Shown: positions 9,081 through 17,990, counted from the first letter of the stretch. The stretch is DNA of 64,000 nucleotides from Sporosarcina sp. FSL K6-1522 (GCF_038622445.1 NZ_CP152019.1:2578501-2642500); one strand, 5' to 3'. The notes: generated by a model from the letters alone, not told the origin. Program-made: numbers and translations.

Positions 9081-9644
9081 GTGAAATGGAGGACAAAGTG
9101 GTTATTGGCAATTGTCTTGGCGATTGGCGTTATCGGGGTAGCGAAGTTGGAGCAGGCCGGTGTAATCCAGCAGCCTATCACGCAGTATGTAACAACCGGT
9201 CAAGATTTTTTAGTCGTGAAGAAATGGGTCGCGTCGATGATTGAAGACCCCGAGGCTGAAACGATTGCGGTTATGGCAGACCCACATAAGGAAGAACCTT
9301 TTTCTGCTTACGAATCTATGCAACCTTACAAGAGTGGTGTCATCGTGTCGTACGCAAATCCATTGCCAATTGCGGCGCATGGTGATGGGCTTGTCATGTT
9401 TACGGGTTTTACACGTCAGTCAGGGAAAACGGTAACGGTTTTATATGATAATGGAGATGAAGTGACCTATGGCTTTGTGGGGACTTTTTCAAAACTGCCC
9501 TATACAACTGTGAAAAAAGGGGACACGCTCGCATTAATGGATGAGGACACCATCTTTTTAATGGTAAAACGAGATGGGGTTGCATTAGATGCATCACTAT
9601 TGCCAACCTTTTTGTCAGGGGAAGCGCAATTAGAAGGGGAATGA
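9081..9644 (+). CDS. spoIVFA: SpoIVFA-like M23-fold regulator of sigma-K processing
   Basis: One TM helix (about residues 5-22) followed by an extracytoplasmic LytM/M23-like domain (GDGLVMFTGFTRQSGKTVTV, then VKKGDTLALM). The zinc-binding residues of active M23 peptidases are not evident, as expected for SpoIVFA, which holds SpoIVFB in an inhibited complex with BofA. The stop overlaps spoIVFB by 4 bp, the same pairing as in B. subtilis. About 187 aa, shorter than B. subtilis SpoIVFA (264). GTG 9081 is preferred over TTG 9042, which has no ribosome-binding site. Confidence 0.82.
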   Translation: MKWRTKWLLAIVLAIGVIGVAKLEQAGVIQQPITQYVTTGQDFLVVKKWVASMIEDPEAETIAVMADPHKEEPFSAYESMQPYKSGVIVSYANPLPIAAHGDGLVMFTGFTRQSGKTVTVLYDNGDEVTYGFVGTFSKLPYTTVKKGDTLALMDEDTIFLMVKRDGVALDASLLPTFLSGEAQLEGE

Positions 9645-10255
9645 TGAAGTTTCGACTACATCCCATTTTGTTGCCTTTTTTTCTGTTTTTAATCGTAACA
9701 GGTGGCTGGTCGATGTATGCGCTTCTTTTCCTGTCGTTGCTTCTTCATGAAGTAGGTCACCTTATTGTGGCGTGGCTTATGCATATGCGTGTTCGCTCCT
9801 GTACGATTATGCCGTACGGTGGGGAGCTTGTCATCGTGAATCGCCATCTGGCATCTAAAAAAGCGCAGGTGCTCGTTGCACTTGGGGGGCCGGCGGCAAC
9901 ACTCCTTCTGTTAGTTGTGGCGGTCATCGTCCCGTTTCCTGGAGATGATGCCGTCATTCGCATTCAAGTAGCGTTATTATGTATTAATTTACTTCCGATT
10001 CTCCCGCTAGATGGTGGACAGGTACTTTGTCTATGGTTCGAATCAGAGGATGCTGTGCACCGTAGGCGTTCCTTTTTTTTAGGGTACTCTATTTTGTTTT
10101 TAGCAATGGCGATTTTCTTGTTAACAAGTTATTTACCGGCAACAATGCCGTATATACTACTTGCCATTTTTTTGCTGATACAAAACATCTCTGTGCTTCG
10201 CTATCAAAAATATGATAAGGCTTATAGAGAAATAATTATAAAACGGTTGACGTAA
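9641..10255 (+). CDS. spoIVFB: SpoIVFB-like intramembrane metalloprotease (M50)
   Basis: Site-2-protease-type enzyme that removes the pro-sequence of sigma-K in the mother-cell-derived membrane around the forespore. The zinc motif HEVGH is near residue 36 in a TM helix, and the second motif LPLDGGQ near 120. About six TM segments; 204 aa, without an evident C-terminal CBS domain (B. subtilis SpoIVFB is about 288 aa and has one). Its expected substrate gene, sigK, is at 59.1 kb. Confidence 0.88.
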   Translation: MMKFRLHPILLPFFLFLIVTGGWSMYALLFLSLLLHEVGHLIVAWLMHMRVRSCTIMPYGGELVIVNRHLASKKAQVLVALGGPAATLLLLVVAVIVPFPGDDAVIRIQVALLCINLLPILPLDGGQVLCLWFESEDAVHRRRSFFLGYSILFLAMAIFLLTSYLPATMPYILLAIFLLIQNISVLRYQKYDKAYREIIIKRLT

Positions 10256-10275
10256 TTAATTCTACGTGGTAATAT
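10247..10275 (+). promoter_or_regulatory. Sigma-A promoter for the rplU operon
   Basis: TTGACG, 17-bp spacer, TAATAT. The -35 box overlaps the spoIVFB stop codon. Transcription should start near 10282 and include the L21 leader. Confidence 0.82.
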
Positions 10276-10281
10276 TCAAAT

Positions 10282-10387
10282 GTTATTGTTTGTAGCACCC
10301 GTGCTACTGCAACCGCACTGATAGGGTATAAGCATCCATATGGATCACCTTAGAAGGCGAGTCTGAGTCTAAAGAGGAGGTGCAAGT
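10282..10387 (+). promoter_or_regulatory. L21 leader (ribosomal protein autoregulatory leader)
   Basis: Structured 5' UTR between a strong promoter and rplU. It has a perfect GTAGCAC/GTGCTAC hairpin at 10292-10307 and the CACCTTAGAAGGCGAGTC / GAGTCTAAAGAGGAGG segment just before the start codon. Placement and content match the L21 leader family known in Bacillales; ligand control by L21 is presumed, not visible. Confidence 0.72.
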
Positions 10388-10696
10388 ATGTACGCAATCA
10401 TTGAAACTGGTGGTAAACAAATCAAAGTTGAACAAGGCCAGGAAATCTACATCGAAAAAGTAGCTGGTGAAGCTGACGAAATCGTCACTTTCGACAAAGT
10501 TCTATTCGTAGGTGGAGAAGACGTGAAAGTTGGTGCTCCATTCGTGGAAGGTGCTTCTGTAACTGGTAAAGTTGTTAAACAGGGCCGCGCTAAGAAAATC
10601 ACGGTATTCAAGTACAAGCCTAAAAAGAACTACCGCAAAAAACAAGGTCATCGTCAGCCATACACGAAAATCGTCATTGACGGTATCAACCTGTAA
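10388..10696 (+). CDS. rplU: 50S ribosomal protein L21
   Basis: 102 aa, typical L21 sequence beginning [18 protein letters not shown] and ending in the basic [17 protein letters not shown] segment. Strong AAGAGGAGG Shine-Dalgarno. First gene of the rplU-prp-rpmA operon. Confidence 0.98.
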   Translation: MYAIIETGGKQIKVEQGQEIYIEKVAGEADEIVTFDKVLFVGGEDVKVGAPFVEGASVTGKVVKQGRAKKITVFKYKPKKNYRKKQGHRQPYTKIVIDGINL

Positions 10697-10702
10697 GCCG
10701 GC

Positions 10703-11032
10703 ATGATTAAGATCATCATCAATGAACAATCTTCAGGCCACATCCATTCATTTGAGATGAAAGGTCACGCTAATTTCGCAGAACATGGAAAAGACCTTGT
10801 CTGTGCAGGAGCATCCGCAGTATCCTTCGGGGCTGTCAATGCCATCATTGCGCTTACAGGAAAGACCCCTGACATCCATCAAGGAGCAGACGGTGGTTAT
10901 TTGAAAGTCATTTTTCCGGAAGATGATGAAAAAGATTACGATATACAGTTAATCTTAAAAGCGATGATTGTCTCATTACAGACGATTGAACAAGACTATG
11001 GGCAACATATAAAACTCATCTTCAATAAGTAG
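10703..11032 (+). CDS. prp: Ribosomal-processing cysteine protease Prp
   Basis: Cleaves the N-terminal extension of L27 in Firmicutes. The conserved histidine and cysteine lie in the HANFAEHGKDLVCAGASAVS region. 109 aa (YsxB family). Located, as usual, between rplU and rpmA; the L27 encoded next carries the LDLQFF extension that Prp removes. Confidence 0.95.
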   Translation: MIKIIINEQSSGHIHSFEMKGHANFAEHGKDLVCAGASAVSFGAVNAIIALTGKTPDIHQGADGGYLKVIFPEDDEKDYDIQLILKAMIVSLQTIEQDYGQHIKLIFNK

Positions 11033-11044
11033 GAGGTGGCATAC

Positions 11045-11335
11045 ATGCTACGTTTGGATCTCCAGTTTTTCGCATCGAAAAAAGGGGTAGGTTCTACTCG
11101 GAACGGTCGTGACTCTCACTCGAAACGTCTTGGCGCAAAACGCGCTGACGGACAATTCGTGTCAGGCGGCTCAATCCTTTATCGTCAGCGCGGAACGAAA
11201 ATTCACCCAGGTGAAAACGTCGGTCGCGGTGGTGACGATACACTTTTCGCGAAAGTTGACGGCGTTGTACGTTTTGAACGTCTTGGCCGTAACAAAAAGA
11301 AAGTTAGCGTTTATCCTGAAGTTCAGGAAGCGTAA
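11045..11335 (+). CDS. rpmA: 50S ribosomal protein L27 (with cleavable N-terminus)
   Basis: Sits at the peptidyl-transferase centre. The true start is ATG 11045 (AGGAGGTGG upstream), giving [18 protein letters not shown], identical in pattern to B. subtilis L27. The LDLQFF segment is the Prp cleavage site and mature L27 should begin at Ala. 96 aa. Confidence 0.97.
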   Translation: MLRLDLQFFASKKGVGSTRNGRDSHSKRLGAKRADGQFVSGGSILYRQRGTKIHPGENVGRGGDDTLFAKVDGVVRFERLGRNKKKVSVYPEVQEA

Positions 11336-11345
11336 CATACGACAG

Positions 11346-11381
11346 GAAGGACTGCATATGATGTGCAGTCCTTTTTCTTTT
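11346..11381 (+). terminator. Intrinsic terminator after rpmA
   Basis: AAGGACTGCA/TGCAGTCCTT stem followed by a T-rich tract. Confidence 0.9.
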
Positions 11382-11451
11382 TATAAGATGAAAGTATACG
11401 TTTTTAAACTTTTTCTTTAACAAAGGTGCTTTTGTTTTTCTAGAACCTTTA

Positions 11452-11482
11452 TTGACGAAGAAAGGTATGAAAATGTTATACT
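11452..11482 (+). promoter_or_regulatory. Putative promoter for spo0B-obgE
   Basis: TTGACG and TATACT separated by 19 bp (18 bp if TTATAC is used). The spacing is longer than ideal. Confidence 0.5.
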
Positions 11483-11513
11483 ATAGTCATGAAATAGTGG
11501 CGGTGAATGAAAA

Positions 11514-12032
11514 ATGGGAAATGAGAAGCTGACAGTAGCAGAAGCACTAAAATTTGCACGGCATGATTTTCTGAATGAACTTCAGCTAATCTTGCTCTAT
11601 ATGGATCTTGGGAAACATCCTGAAGCTAGAAAAACGATTATGAATGCGACGGAGTGTATGCGGCAAGTATCTGTATTAGAAAAGCTTGGTCTTCCCGCAG
11701 TACAAATCTGGCTGAGTACGTTTGACTGGACGTACAGTGTATTTCCAAAAACATTAACTTGCGATATTCAATCAGGCATTCGGGAAGTGGATGATGCCGA
11801 AGTTGTATCTTATTTACAACAAGTATTCAGCGAAGCGGAAAGAGCGGTTGACCCCGCGAGCGAATATGAAACGCAAATCGATGTTCATGCATTGCAAACA
11901 AGTTGGTCAATCCAGATTACAGTCAATGGTGTTATGCATAACAAATTACCGGCTCCAAAAGTGACAGGAGATTTTATGGTAGAAGAAACATTTGCGCATA
12001 ATCAATGGACGTTCACAATTAGTGGACGATAG
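11514..12032 (+). CDS. spo0B: Sporulation initiation phosphotransferase Spo0B
   Basis: Phosphorelay protein that passes phosphate from Spo0F to Spo0A. The N-terminal helical hairpin has the phospho-accepting His17 in RHDFLNELQLI, like the RHDWMNKLQLI of B. subtilis. 172 aa, somewhat shorter than B. subtilis (192). Position between rpmA and obgE is conserved. The start ATG 11514 has a GTGGCGGTG upstream, a weak ribosome-binding site. Confidence 0.9.
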   Translation: MGNEKLTVAEALKFARHDFLNELQLILLYMDLGKHPEARKTIMNATECMRQVSVLEKLGLPAVQIWLSTFDWTYSVFPKTLTCDIQSGIREVDDAEVVSYLQQVFSEAERAVDPASEYETQIDVHALQTSWSIQITVNGVMHNKLPAPKVTGDFMVEETFAHNQWTFTISGR

Positions 12033-12043
12033 GAGGAAAATAG

Positions 12044-13327
12044 ATGTTTGTCGATCACGTAAAGATTTTTGTAAAAGGTGGCGACGGCGGTGATGGGATG
12101 GTTGCCTTCCGTCGAGAAAAGTATATCGCATACGGCGGGCCAGCTGGCGGTGACGGTGGAAAAGGCGGCGACGTCGTTTTTATCGTTGATGAAGGGCTAC
12201 GGACATTAATGGATTTCCGTTACCAACGTCATTTTAAGGCAACGCGTGGTGAGCATGGTGGTACGAAAAACATGCATGGTAAAGGTGCGCCGAATATGGT
12301 CGTAAAAGTTCCACCTGGCACGGTTGTCACGGACGTAGCGGATGGTACGATTATCGCAGACCTTGTTGAGCATGGTCAAACTGCTGTCATTGCCAAGGGT
12401 GGTCGTGGTGGACGTGGGAATAGTCGTTTTGCAACGCCGCAAAACCCAGCACCAGAACTGTCGGAAAAAGGCGAGCCGGGTGTAGATCGGGAAATTAACT
12501 TGGAGTTAAAGGTACTAGCAGATGCAGGTCTTGTTGGATTCCCTAGTGTAGGGAAATCGACGCTGTTATCCGTTGTTTCTTCAGCAAAACCGAAGATTGC
12601 GGATTATCATTTTACAACGCTTGTTCCGAATCTAGGGATGGTCGAGACAGAGGATCATCGTGGTTTTGCGCTTGCAGATCTCCCAGGTTTGATTGAGGGA
12701 GCGCATGCGGGGATTGGATTAGGGCATCAGTTCTTACGTCATATCGAGCGTACGCGTGTCATCATTCATGTCATTGATATGTCAGGACTTGAAGGGCGCG
12801 ATCCGTTTGAAGATTATGAGACGATTAACGAAGAATTGGAACAATACAATATGCGTCTGATGGAACGTCCACAAGTAATCGTTGCCAATAAAATGGACAT
12901 GCCTGATGCAGAAGAAAATCTCAAAGCATTTAAAAAGAAAGTGGGCGACGATGTTCGCATCTTCCCGATTTCTGCGATTACACGAAAAGGTCTTGATGAT
13001 TTACTGTTCGCAGTTGCGGATCTGCTTGAAACGACACCAGAATTTCCAATGTATGATATCAAGGATGAGGACGAGAATTCTGTACTTTACAAACATGAAT
13101 CGGAAGTGGACTTTGAAATTACGCGGGATGATGATGGCGCATTTGTCTTGTCGGGTTACACGATTGAGCGTCTGTTTAAAATGACGGACTTCAACTTTGA
13201 CCAATCTGTGCGGAAGTTTGCAAGACAACTACGTGGTATGGGTGTTGATGATGAACTTCGAAAACGTGGTGCCGAAGATGGAGATACGGTACGTATTCTT
13301 GAATTCGAATTTGAATTCCTAGAATAA
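12044..13327 (+). CDS. obgE: Obg family GTPase ObgE (CgtA)
   Basis: Essential GTPase in 50S maturation and stress/sporulation control. Glycine-rich Obg domain in residues 1-158 ([16 protein letters not shown]), G domain with P-loop [11 protein letters not shown] near 165, [10 protein letters not shown] (G3) and ANKMD (G4), and an OCT domain at the C-terminus. 427 aa is standard. AGGAGG precedes ATG. It follows spo0B by 11 bp, an operon shared with B. subtilis. Confidence 0.98.
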   Translation: MFVDHVKIFVKGGDGGDGMVAFRREKYIAYGGPAGGDGGKGGDVVFIVDEGLRTLMDFRYQRHFKATRGEHGGTKNMHGKGAPNMVVKVPPGTVVTDVADGTIIADLVEHGQTAVIAKGGRGGRGNSRFATPQNPAPELSEKGEPGVDREINLELKVLADAGLVGFPSVGKSTLLSVVSSAKPKIADYHFTTLVPNLGMVETEDHRGFALADLPGLIEGAHAGIGLGHQFLRHIERTRVIIHVIDMSGLEGRDPFEDYETINEELEQYNMRLMERPQVIVANKMDMPDAEENLKAFKKKVGDDVRIFPISAITRKGLDDLLFAVADLLETTPEFPMYDIKDEDENSVLYKHESEVDFEITRDDDGAFVLSGYTIERLFKMTDFNFDQSVRKFARQLRGMGVDDELRKRGAEDGDTVRILEFEFEFLE

Positions 13328-13386
13328 GTAGGTATGCTTAAAAAGGGTAATTAGTAATGCTGTGTTCGTGGAAAGGGGGAAATTTG

Positions 13387-13842
13387 ATGAAGCAATTAGG
13401 GGAAGGGCAGTTTTATCTTGTTCGGGAAGATGTGTTGACCGAATCGATGCAAAAAATGTTAGAAGCGAAAAGGCTGTTGACTAGCGGAGAAGAATCCACA
13501 ATTCAGGATGCTACGAAAAGAGTGGGGTTGTCGCGGAGTGCATTTTATAAATACCGCGACACCGTTTTTCCATTTGAGTCGATTGCACGAGAGCGTATTT
13601 TGACGATTTTCATCCAACTGGAGGATCGAAAAGGATCACTTGCGACATTGTTACAAATCATATCTGAGTCAAAATGCAATGTCCTGACAATTCACCAAAC
13701 GATACCTGTCCAAGCTCGTGCGAATATTACGCTCTCGCTCGATGTGACAGAAATGCACATCAAACTAGAAGAGTTTTTACAACGGCTAAAAGCGCCTGAC
13801 TTTGTCGACTCGGTCAATTTAATCAGTTCGGGTGCACTTTGA
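13387..13842 (+). CDS. pheB: ACT domain-containing protein PheB
   Basis: Small ACT-domain protein (about 151 aa) with an N-terminal helix-turn-helix-like segment (DATKRVGLSRSAFYKYRD) and a C-terminal ACT fold (ILTIFIQLEDRKGSLATLL). It lies directly upstream of pheA, as pheB does in B. subtilis. It may sense an aromatic amino acid; its function is not established. ATG 13387 is preferred because GAAAGGGGG lies just ahead. Confidence 0.9.
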   Translation: MKQLGEGQFYLVREDVLTESMQKMLEAKRLLTSGEESTIQDATKRVGLSRSAFYKYRDTVFPFESIARERILTIFIQLEDRKGSLATLLQIISESKCNVLTIHQTIPVQARANITLSLDVTEMHIKLEEFLQRLKAPDFVDSVNLISSGAL

Positions 13843-13857
13843 AGGGGGAACTATTGT

Positions 13858-14748
13858 ATGACAGATGAAAAATTTACGCCATCGGTCGCTTATTTAGGAC
13901 CTGAAGCGTCATTCACGCATATTGCAGCAAGTACTCTTTTTGGGACGGCGGGATTAGTTCCCTATCAAACGATACCCGATTGTATTGAGGCGGTCACGGC
14001 GGGGCATGTTGCTTACGCAATTGTACCGCTGGAGAATGCTTTGGAAGGCTCTGTACCGATGACGGTAGACTATTTATTCCACGGTAGTGAATTGTTTATC
14101 AATGCAGAAATTTCCACGCCGATTGAACAGCATTTGATGGTGAATCAACAGCAGGCTCAATTTGTCGATGACATTGAGTCTGTGCATTCGCATCCACATG
14201 CACTTGCACAATGCCATAAGTATTTGCAATACCGTTTTCGTCGCATTCCGTTGCATCAGACGACATCGACAGCAGCGGCAGCCAAATATGTTTCTGAAAA
14301 TCCGGATGTTAAAATCGCGGCGATTGGCAACAGGTTGGCGGCTGAAAAGTACGGATTACATATCGCTGAAGAGAATATTCATGACTTTCATTTCAATCAT
14401 ACGCGATTCGTTGTCTTGTCATTGCGGAAAGAAGTGTTACCGACTACGAGCGATGCGGGTAAACTGAAAACGACTTTAATGGTGAAACTGCCAAAGGATG
14501 ATCGCCCGGGGGTGCTTCATCAAGTGCTGTCTGTTTTCTCTTGGCGCAGACTCAATTTGAGCAAAATTGAATCAAGACCATTAAAAACAGGTCTTGGCAA
14601 TTATTTTTTCATTGTCGATGTGCTGGAGGATGAAGGGCATCCGATGATGGTAGGTGCGATGGAAGAACTTGCTGCTCTCGGTTGTTCTGTCCGCTCCTTT
14701 GGTTCTTATTATACGTATGAAGAAATGCCGTCACGCTATGTTAAATGA
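13858..14748 (+). CDS. pheA: Prephenate dehydratase
   Basis: Converts prephenate to phenylpyruvate for phenylalanine synthesis. Substrate-binding fold begins VAYLGPEASFTHIAA and ends with the conserved TRF motif (NHTRFVVLS, about residue 182). The C-terminal ACT domain (RPGVLHQVLSVFSW...LSKIESRP) should bind Phe for feedback inhibition. 296 aa is typical. Forms an operon with pheB. Confidence 0.96.
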   Translation: MTDEKFTPSVAYLGPEASFTHIAASTLFGTAGLVPYQTIPDCIEAVTAGHVAYAIVPLENALEGSVPMTVDYLFHGSELFINAEISTPIEQHLMVNQQQAQFVDDIESVHSHPHALAQCHKYLQYRFRRIPLHQTTSTAAAAKYVSENPDVKIAAIGNRLAAEKYGLHIAEENIHDFHFNHTRFVVLSLRKEVLPTTSDAGKLKTTLMVKLPKDDRPGVLHQVLSVFSWRRLNLSKIESRPLKTGLGNYFFIVDVLEDEGHPMMVGAMEELAALGCSVRSFGSYYTYEEMPSRYVK

Positions 14749-14764
14749 GCGTGGCGTTTTTTCT
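14730..14764 (+). terminator. Intrinsic terminator after pheA
   Basis: CACGCT/AGCGTG stem overlapping the pheA stop codon, followed by GCG and a six-T run. Confidence 0.75.
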
Positions 14765-14992
14765 TTGTGAGAATGAGCGAGGTTGTTGAAGTGTGCAAAT
14801 CTTATTGCGAAGCACGCAAAGTTACTCGAATCTTTATGCATAACGCACGGTGCTGCAAATTTAATTTCTTGATCTGAATAAACTACCTTCTTCTGTAATA
14901 TACATGGCAAGAGAGGACGTCCTTTTTGAAATGAGGAGCACACAGGCGGGCGTCCGTTCATACGATGAACTGATGGAAGGGGGAATTTTTTA

Positions 14993-16051
14993 GTGGAAGT
15001 CCACATTGTTGTAAAAGGGGATACGCTGTGGAAGATTGCGCGGCAATATGGCATCCCGTTCGAAGAATTGAAGCGGGTGAATGCGCATCTTGCCAATCCT
15101 GATTATATTGTGCCGGGGATGAAAATATTTTTGCCGAAAAAGACACACGGGGGAGAGCATAAAGGTTCGAAAGGGGAACATATAAAGCATCCTGAGAAGG
15201 GGAAGGTACCTGTGAAACCAACTCCGCCTTCACATGAGAAAGTACCTCCACAACCAGCACCACAAACGAAACCGAAGCCAAAGCCGCAGCCACACCCGGC
15301 GCCGCAGCCTGCTCCGAAGCCGACGCCGAAACCACACCCAGCGCCACAGCCGAAACCAACGCCGAAGCCACACCCAACACCTGTGCCAATACCAGTTCCG
15401 CCGCCGTCACCACCAGCACAGCCCGCTCCGATGCCACCGGCGCAGACGTTTCCAACAATGCCATACGTTCAACCAATCTTTGGCATTCCATGTGGTTGGA
15501 TGCCGATTTATGATGCCGACTGTCATCCATTTGTGCATTCCGGACAAATACAGGCGATGCCACAAGCACCTGAACAGCAACGTCCACCTGCTCCGATGCC
15601 ACCACCAGCACCTTCGAAGCCTTTAGAGCAACGCCCAGTGCAGATGCCTATGTTTGAAGAAGAATGTGAAGAATCACCGATTTTCCATAGCCAAGGACCG
15701 CCGACGATGCAATTACCAAGTCAAATGCCGAGTGGTTGGGAATTACTTGAATCTCCTGACCTTCTGTGTGATGAAGAATCGCCAGAATTTGATATGTCGC
15801 TGTCTGCTCCATGTCCACCAGGCCCTGGTTATGTACCACAACCTGTCTCACCGATGTGGGGGGCTATGCCTGGGCAGCACGCGTTGCCGCAGTCCTTTAT
15901 TCAACAGGGGTGTGGCTGCGGAGGACATCATGCCATGATGATACCGATGTATTATGGGCAGCCGTGTTCATGTAATTCGGGAATGATGCCTTATCCGATG
16001 ATGCCAATGCCGATGCCGTATCAAGGCTCTACTATGTACGGAGCGTACTGA
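14993..16051 (+). CDS. safA: SafA-like LysM spore coat protein
   Basis: N-terminal LysM domain (residues 1-47: VHIVVKGDTLWKIARQYGIP...NPDYIVPGMKIFLP) closely matching B. subtilis SafA, the coat morphogenetic protein at the cortex/inner-coat interface. The middle is low-complexity proline/lysine repeats of the PKPTPKPHPAPQ type (about 75-150); the C-terminus is rich in Pro, Met, Gln and Cys-Gly (QQGCGCGGHH, PCSCNSG). 352 aa. GTG start with GGAAGGGGG upstream. A CATACGATG box at 14959 with an ACA about 16 bp ahead could be a mother-cell sigma promoter, but this is weak. The nad genes that precede safA in B. subtilis are absent. Confidence 0.85.
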   Translation: MEVHIVVKGDTLWKIARQYGIPFEELKRVNAHLANPDYIVPGMKIFLPKKTHGGEHKGSKGEHIKHPEKGKVPVKPTPPSHEKVPPQPAPQTKPKPKPQPHPAPQPAPKPTPKPHPAPQPKPTPKPHPTPVPIPVPPPSPPAQPAPMPPAQTFPTMPYVQPIFGIPCGWMPIYDADCHPFVHSGQIQAMPQAPEQQRPPAPMPPPAPSKPLEQRPVQMPMFEEECEESPIFHSQGPPTMQLPSQMPSGWELLESPDLLCDEESPEFDMSLSAPCPPGPGYVPQPVSPMWGAMPGQHALPQSFIQQGCGCGGHHAMMIPMYYGQPCSCNSGMMPYPMMPMPMPYQGSTMYGAY

Positions 16052-16058
16052 TTGGCCT

Positions 16059-16928
16059 ATGGTGCCGGGGGGGAATCTTGAAAAAATTAAAGACAATGTT
16101 TGGAAAAGGGAGCAGGATGGTAAGCGTTTTTCCGTAAAACGTTATCAATCCATGTCTACCATAGTGAAAGTGCGTGAAGTGCATGACTTGCTAAAAGGAG
16201 CGTCCTTTTCGAATATTGTCCCAGTTGTAGCTGACGATAATCCATTGCTGTTCGTCCAGCCGTGGCTAGATGGGGCGAGGGCAGCTAATTTTAAAAAGCG
16301 AGTAGATCGGACGGACTCGCTTGCGGTACTCCATGCGCTTCATGAAACAGCCGAACAAATCGACTGGCACGCCTCTCCTTATTTGCATCCGTACCCGCTT
16401 ATTGCGAAATGGGAAAATCGGATTGTTCGTTTCCGTGAAATTCGCGGAATGTGCGAGGCGTATATCGGAAAAGGCCGTGTCGATGAAATTTTGTTTTTTG
16501 CACGTAATGCATTGGCGCTTGTCAAAAAAAATTATCGGACCGATAAAGATTGCACACTGCTTCATGGCGATGTTGTCCATCATAATATGTTGCGTGACGA
16601 AGGTGGCATTATTCGTTTGATAGATTTTGACCTCGCTTGTGTAGGTCCAGCTGGTACTGAAATCGCACTATGGATGCATCGGGTGTTGCCACAAATCGGG
16701 TATGATGTTGAGTTTCTTTTTGATGAACAGCCTTCGTTGCAAAAGCTGGATCGTACTTCAAAGACACTGCTTCTTTACCCAAATGAATTGCTCCGGGAAT
16801 GGCTCTATTTGTTTACGCTGTCTCCCGCTTCTAGGGAGAGGCATGCGAAACAACTAATCCCCTTTACAGAATCCGCACTCTCACATTGGCCGAAATTATG
16901 GTATGATGTAGAGCGGATAAACATATAG
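16059..16928 (+). CDS. APH/CotS-fold phosphotransferase-like protein, probable spore-associated
   Basis: Aminoglycoside-phosphotransferase/CotS-type kinase fold. The catalytic loop LLHGDVVHHNML is near residue 170 and the metal-binding LIDFDLA near 190, so the active site looks complete. It starts 8 bp after the safA-like gene, suggesting mother-cell expression with the coat protein. The substrate is unknown; antibiotic resistance is not implied. No good ribosome-binding site is seen for ATG 16059, so translation may couple to safA. Confidence 0.75.
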   Translation: MVPGGNLEKIKDNVWKREQDGKRFSVKRYQSMSTIVKVREVHDLLKGASFSNIVPVVADDNPLLFVQPWLDGARAANFKKRVDRTDSLAVLHALHETAEQIDWHASPYLHPYPLIAKWENRIVRFREIRGMCEAYIGKGRVDEILFFARNALALVKKNYRTDKDCTLLHGDVVHHNMLRDEGGIIRLIDFDLACVGPAGTEIALWMHRVLPQIGYDVEFLFDEQPSLQKLDRTSKTLLLYPNELLREWLYLFTLSPASRERHAKQLIPFTESALSHWPKLWYDVERINI

Positions 16929-16940
16929 GGGGTAGTCAGT

Positions 16941-17663
16941 ATGGCAGGCCATTCCAAGTGGAAGAATATACAAAACCGTAAAGGTGCTCAAGATGCGAAA
17001 CGCGGGAAGATTTTTCAGAAGATGTCTAAAGAAATCTACGTTGCTGCAAAATCAGGCGGCCCTGACGTTGAATCGAATGCCGCACTTCGTCTTGCAATTG
17101 AAAAGTCGAAGAGTGTCAACGTTCCGAATGATGTCATTAAACGTGCAATCGATAAGGCGACAGGTACAGGGGCAGACGAAAACTATGAAGAAGTCATTTA
17201 TGAAGGTTATGGCCCGGGTGGTGTCGCTGTACTCGTGTATTGTTTGACAGAAAATCGAAATCGAACAGCCCCGAATGTACGTGTCGCGTTTAATAAAAAC
17301 GGCGGCAGTCTTGGAGAAAGTGGTTCGGTTGGATACATGTTCGACCGCAAAGGGCGTCTTTTCATCGAAAGGACAGAGAGCACGGACGAAGACATTGTGA
17401 TGATGGCAGCACTTGAAGCAGGTGCAGATGACATTGAGTCTACAGAAGAAGGATTTGAAATTGTGACACAGCCGTCTGATTTTCTAGCAGTGAAAGAATC
17501 GCTTGAAGCAGAAGGTGTGGAATTCATTTCAGCGGAAATTGAGATGATTCCATCCATGTACACGGAGCTATCTGCGGAGCAGGAAGAGCAGTTTGAAAAA
17601 ATGCTCGAAGCGCTTGAAGATGACGATGACGTGCAAGATATTTATCATAATGCGGCAGAGTAA
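16941..17663 (+). CDS. yebC: YebC/PmpR (TACO1) family protein
   Basis: 240 aa with the family N-terminus MAGHSKWKNIQNRKGAQDAKRG. YebC-type proteins bind nucleic acids; they were annotated as transcription regulators, and recent work links them to translation of proline-rich stretches. The Pro-rich safA-like gene two genes upstream is a suggestive neighbour only. Start ATG follows AGGGGG. Confidence 0.95.
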   Translation: MAGHSKWKNIQNRKGAQDAKRGKIFQKMSKEIYVAAKSGGPDVESNAALRLAIEKSKSVNVPNDVIKRAIDKATGTGADENYEEVIYEGYGPGGVAVLVYCLTENRNRTAPNVRVAFNKNGGSLGESGSVGYMFDRKGRLFIERTESTDEDIVMMAALEAGADDIESTEEGFEIVTQPSDFLAVKESLEAEGVEFISAEIEMIPSMYTELSAEQEEQFEKMLEALEDDDDVQDIYHNAAE

Positions 17664-17677
17664 GTGTAAGGTATCTA

Positions 17678-17730
17678 GTATCCATCCATTGAGAGAATAA
17701 TAATCTCCCAGTGAATGGATACTTGTTTTT
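17678..17730 (+). terminator. Intrinsic terminator after yebC
   Basis: GTATCCAT...ATGGATAC arms with a partly paired interior, then TTGTTTTT. The T tract merges with the left palindrome of repeat copy B. Confidence 0.8.
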
Positions 17731-17990
17731 ATCTTTATTCAGCGGGTGTTCAAACGCCCGCTGAATAAAGATAAAGCCTCCAGCGGTTGTCACAGATTTT
17801 GAAAGGAAGCTTAAGAAGGCAATCTAAATTCGCCACGTCCTAAAAAAGGTGCCTTAATTTCTGCAAAGAACGCAAAAATACGGCAAATCGAACCCTTCGC
17901 TGTTCGATTGACAACGGTTGCATGACCTACATCCTGTAGGACTCAAGCTTGATTCAAAATCTGGACGCAATTACGCCGAGGCGTAATTGA
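17728..17990 (+). repeat. Structured intergenic repeat, full-length copy B
   Basis: 263 bp. Left palindrome with 19-bp perfect arms (17728-17746 / 17757-17775). Internal stems are GCAATC/GGTTGC, AATCGAAC (17886-17893) / GTTCGATT (17902-17909) and CCTACA-tcc-TGTAGG (17926-17940). The right palindrome AATTACGCC-GA-GGCGTAATT is at 17969-17988. Aligns along its whole length with copy D. No ORF of note inside. The remaining bases up to the kinase gene show nothing recognisable. Confidence 0.92.

Noticed and set aside
15240..15440. Tandem repeats suggestive of a CRISPR or satellite
   Set aside because: These are in-frame low-complexity Pro/Lys codons of the coat protein, without uniform repeats and unique spacers.
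14958..15611. 217-aa minus-strand ORF opposite the safA-like gene
   Set aside because: Its Val/Ala/Ser-rich sequence is the complement of the proline-rich repeats; there is no ribosome-binding site or family resemblance.
17728..17990. tRNA or tRNA-like gene within the repeat
   Set aside because: The hairpins AATCGAAC/GTTCGATT recall a T-arm, but there is no acceptor stem, anticodon arm or CCA arrangement.
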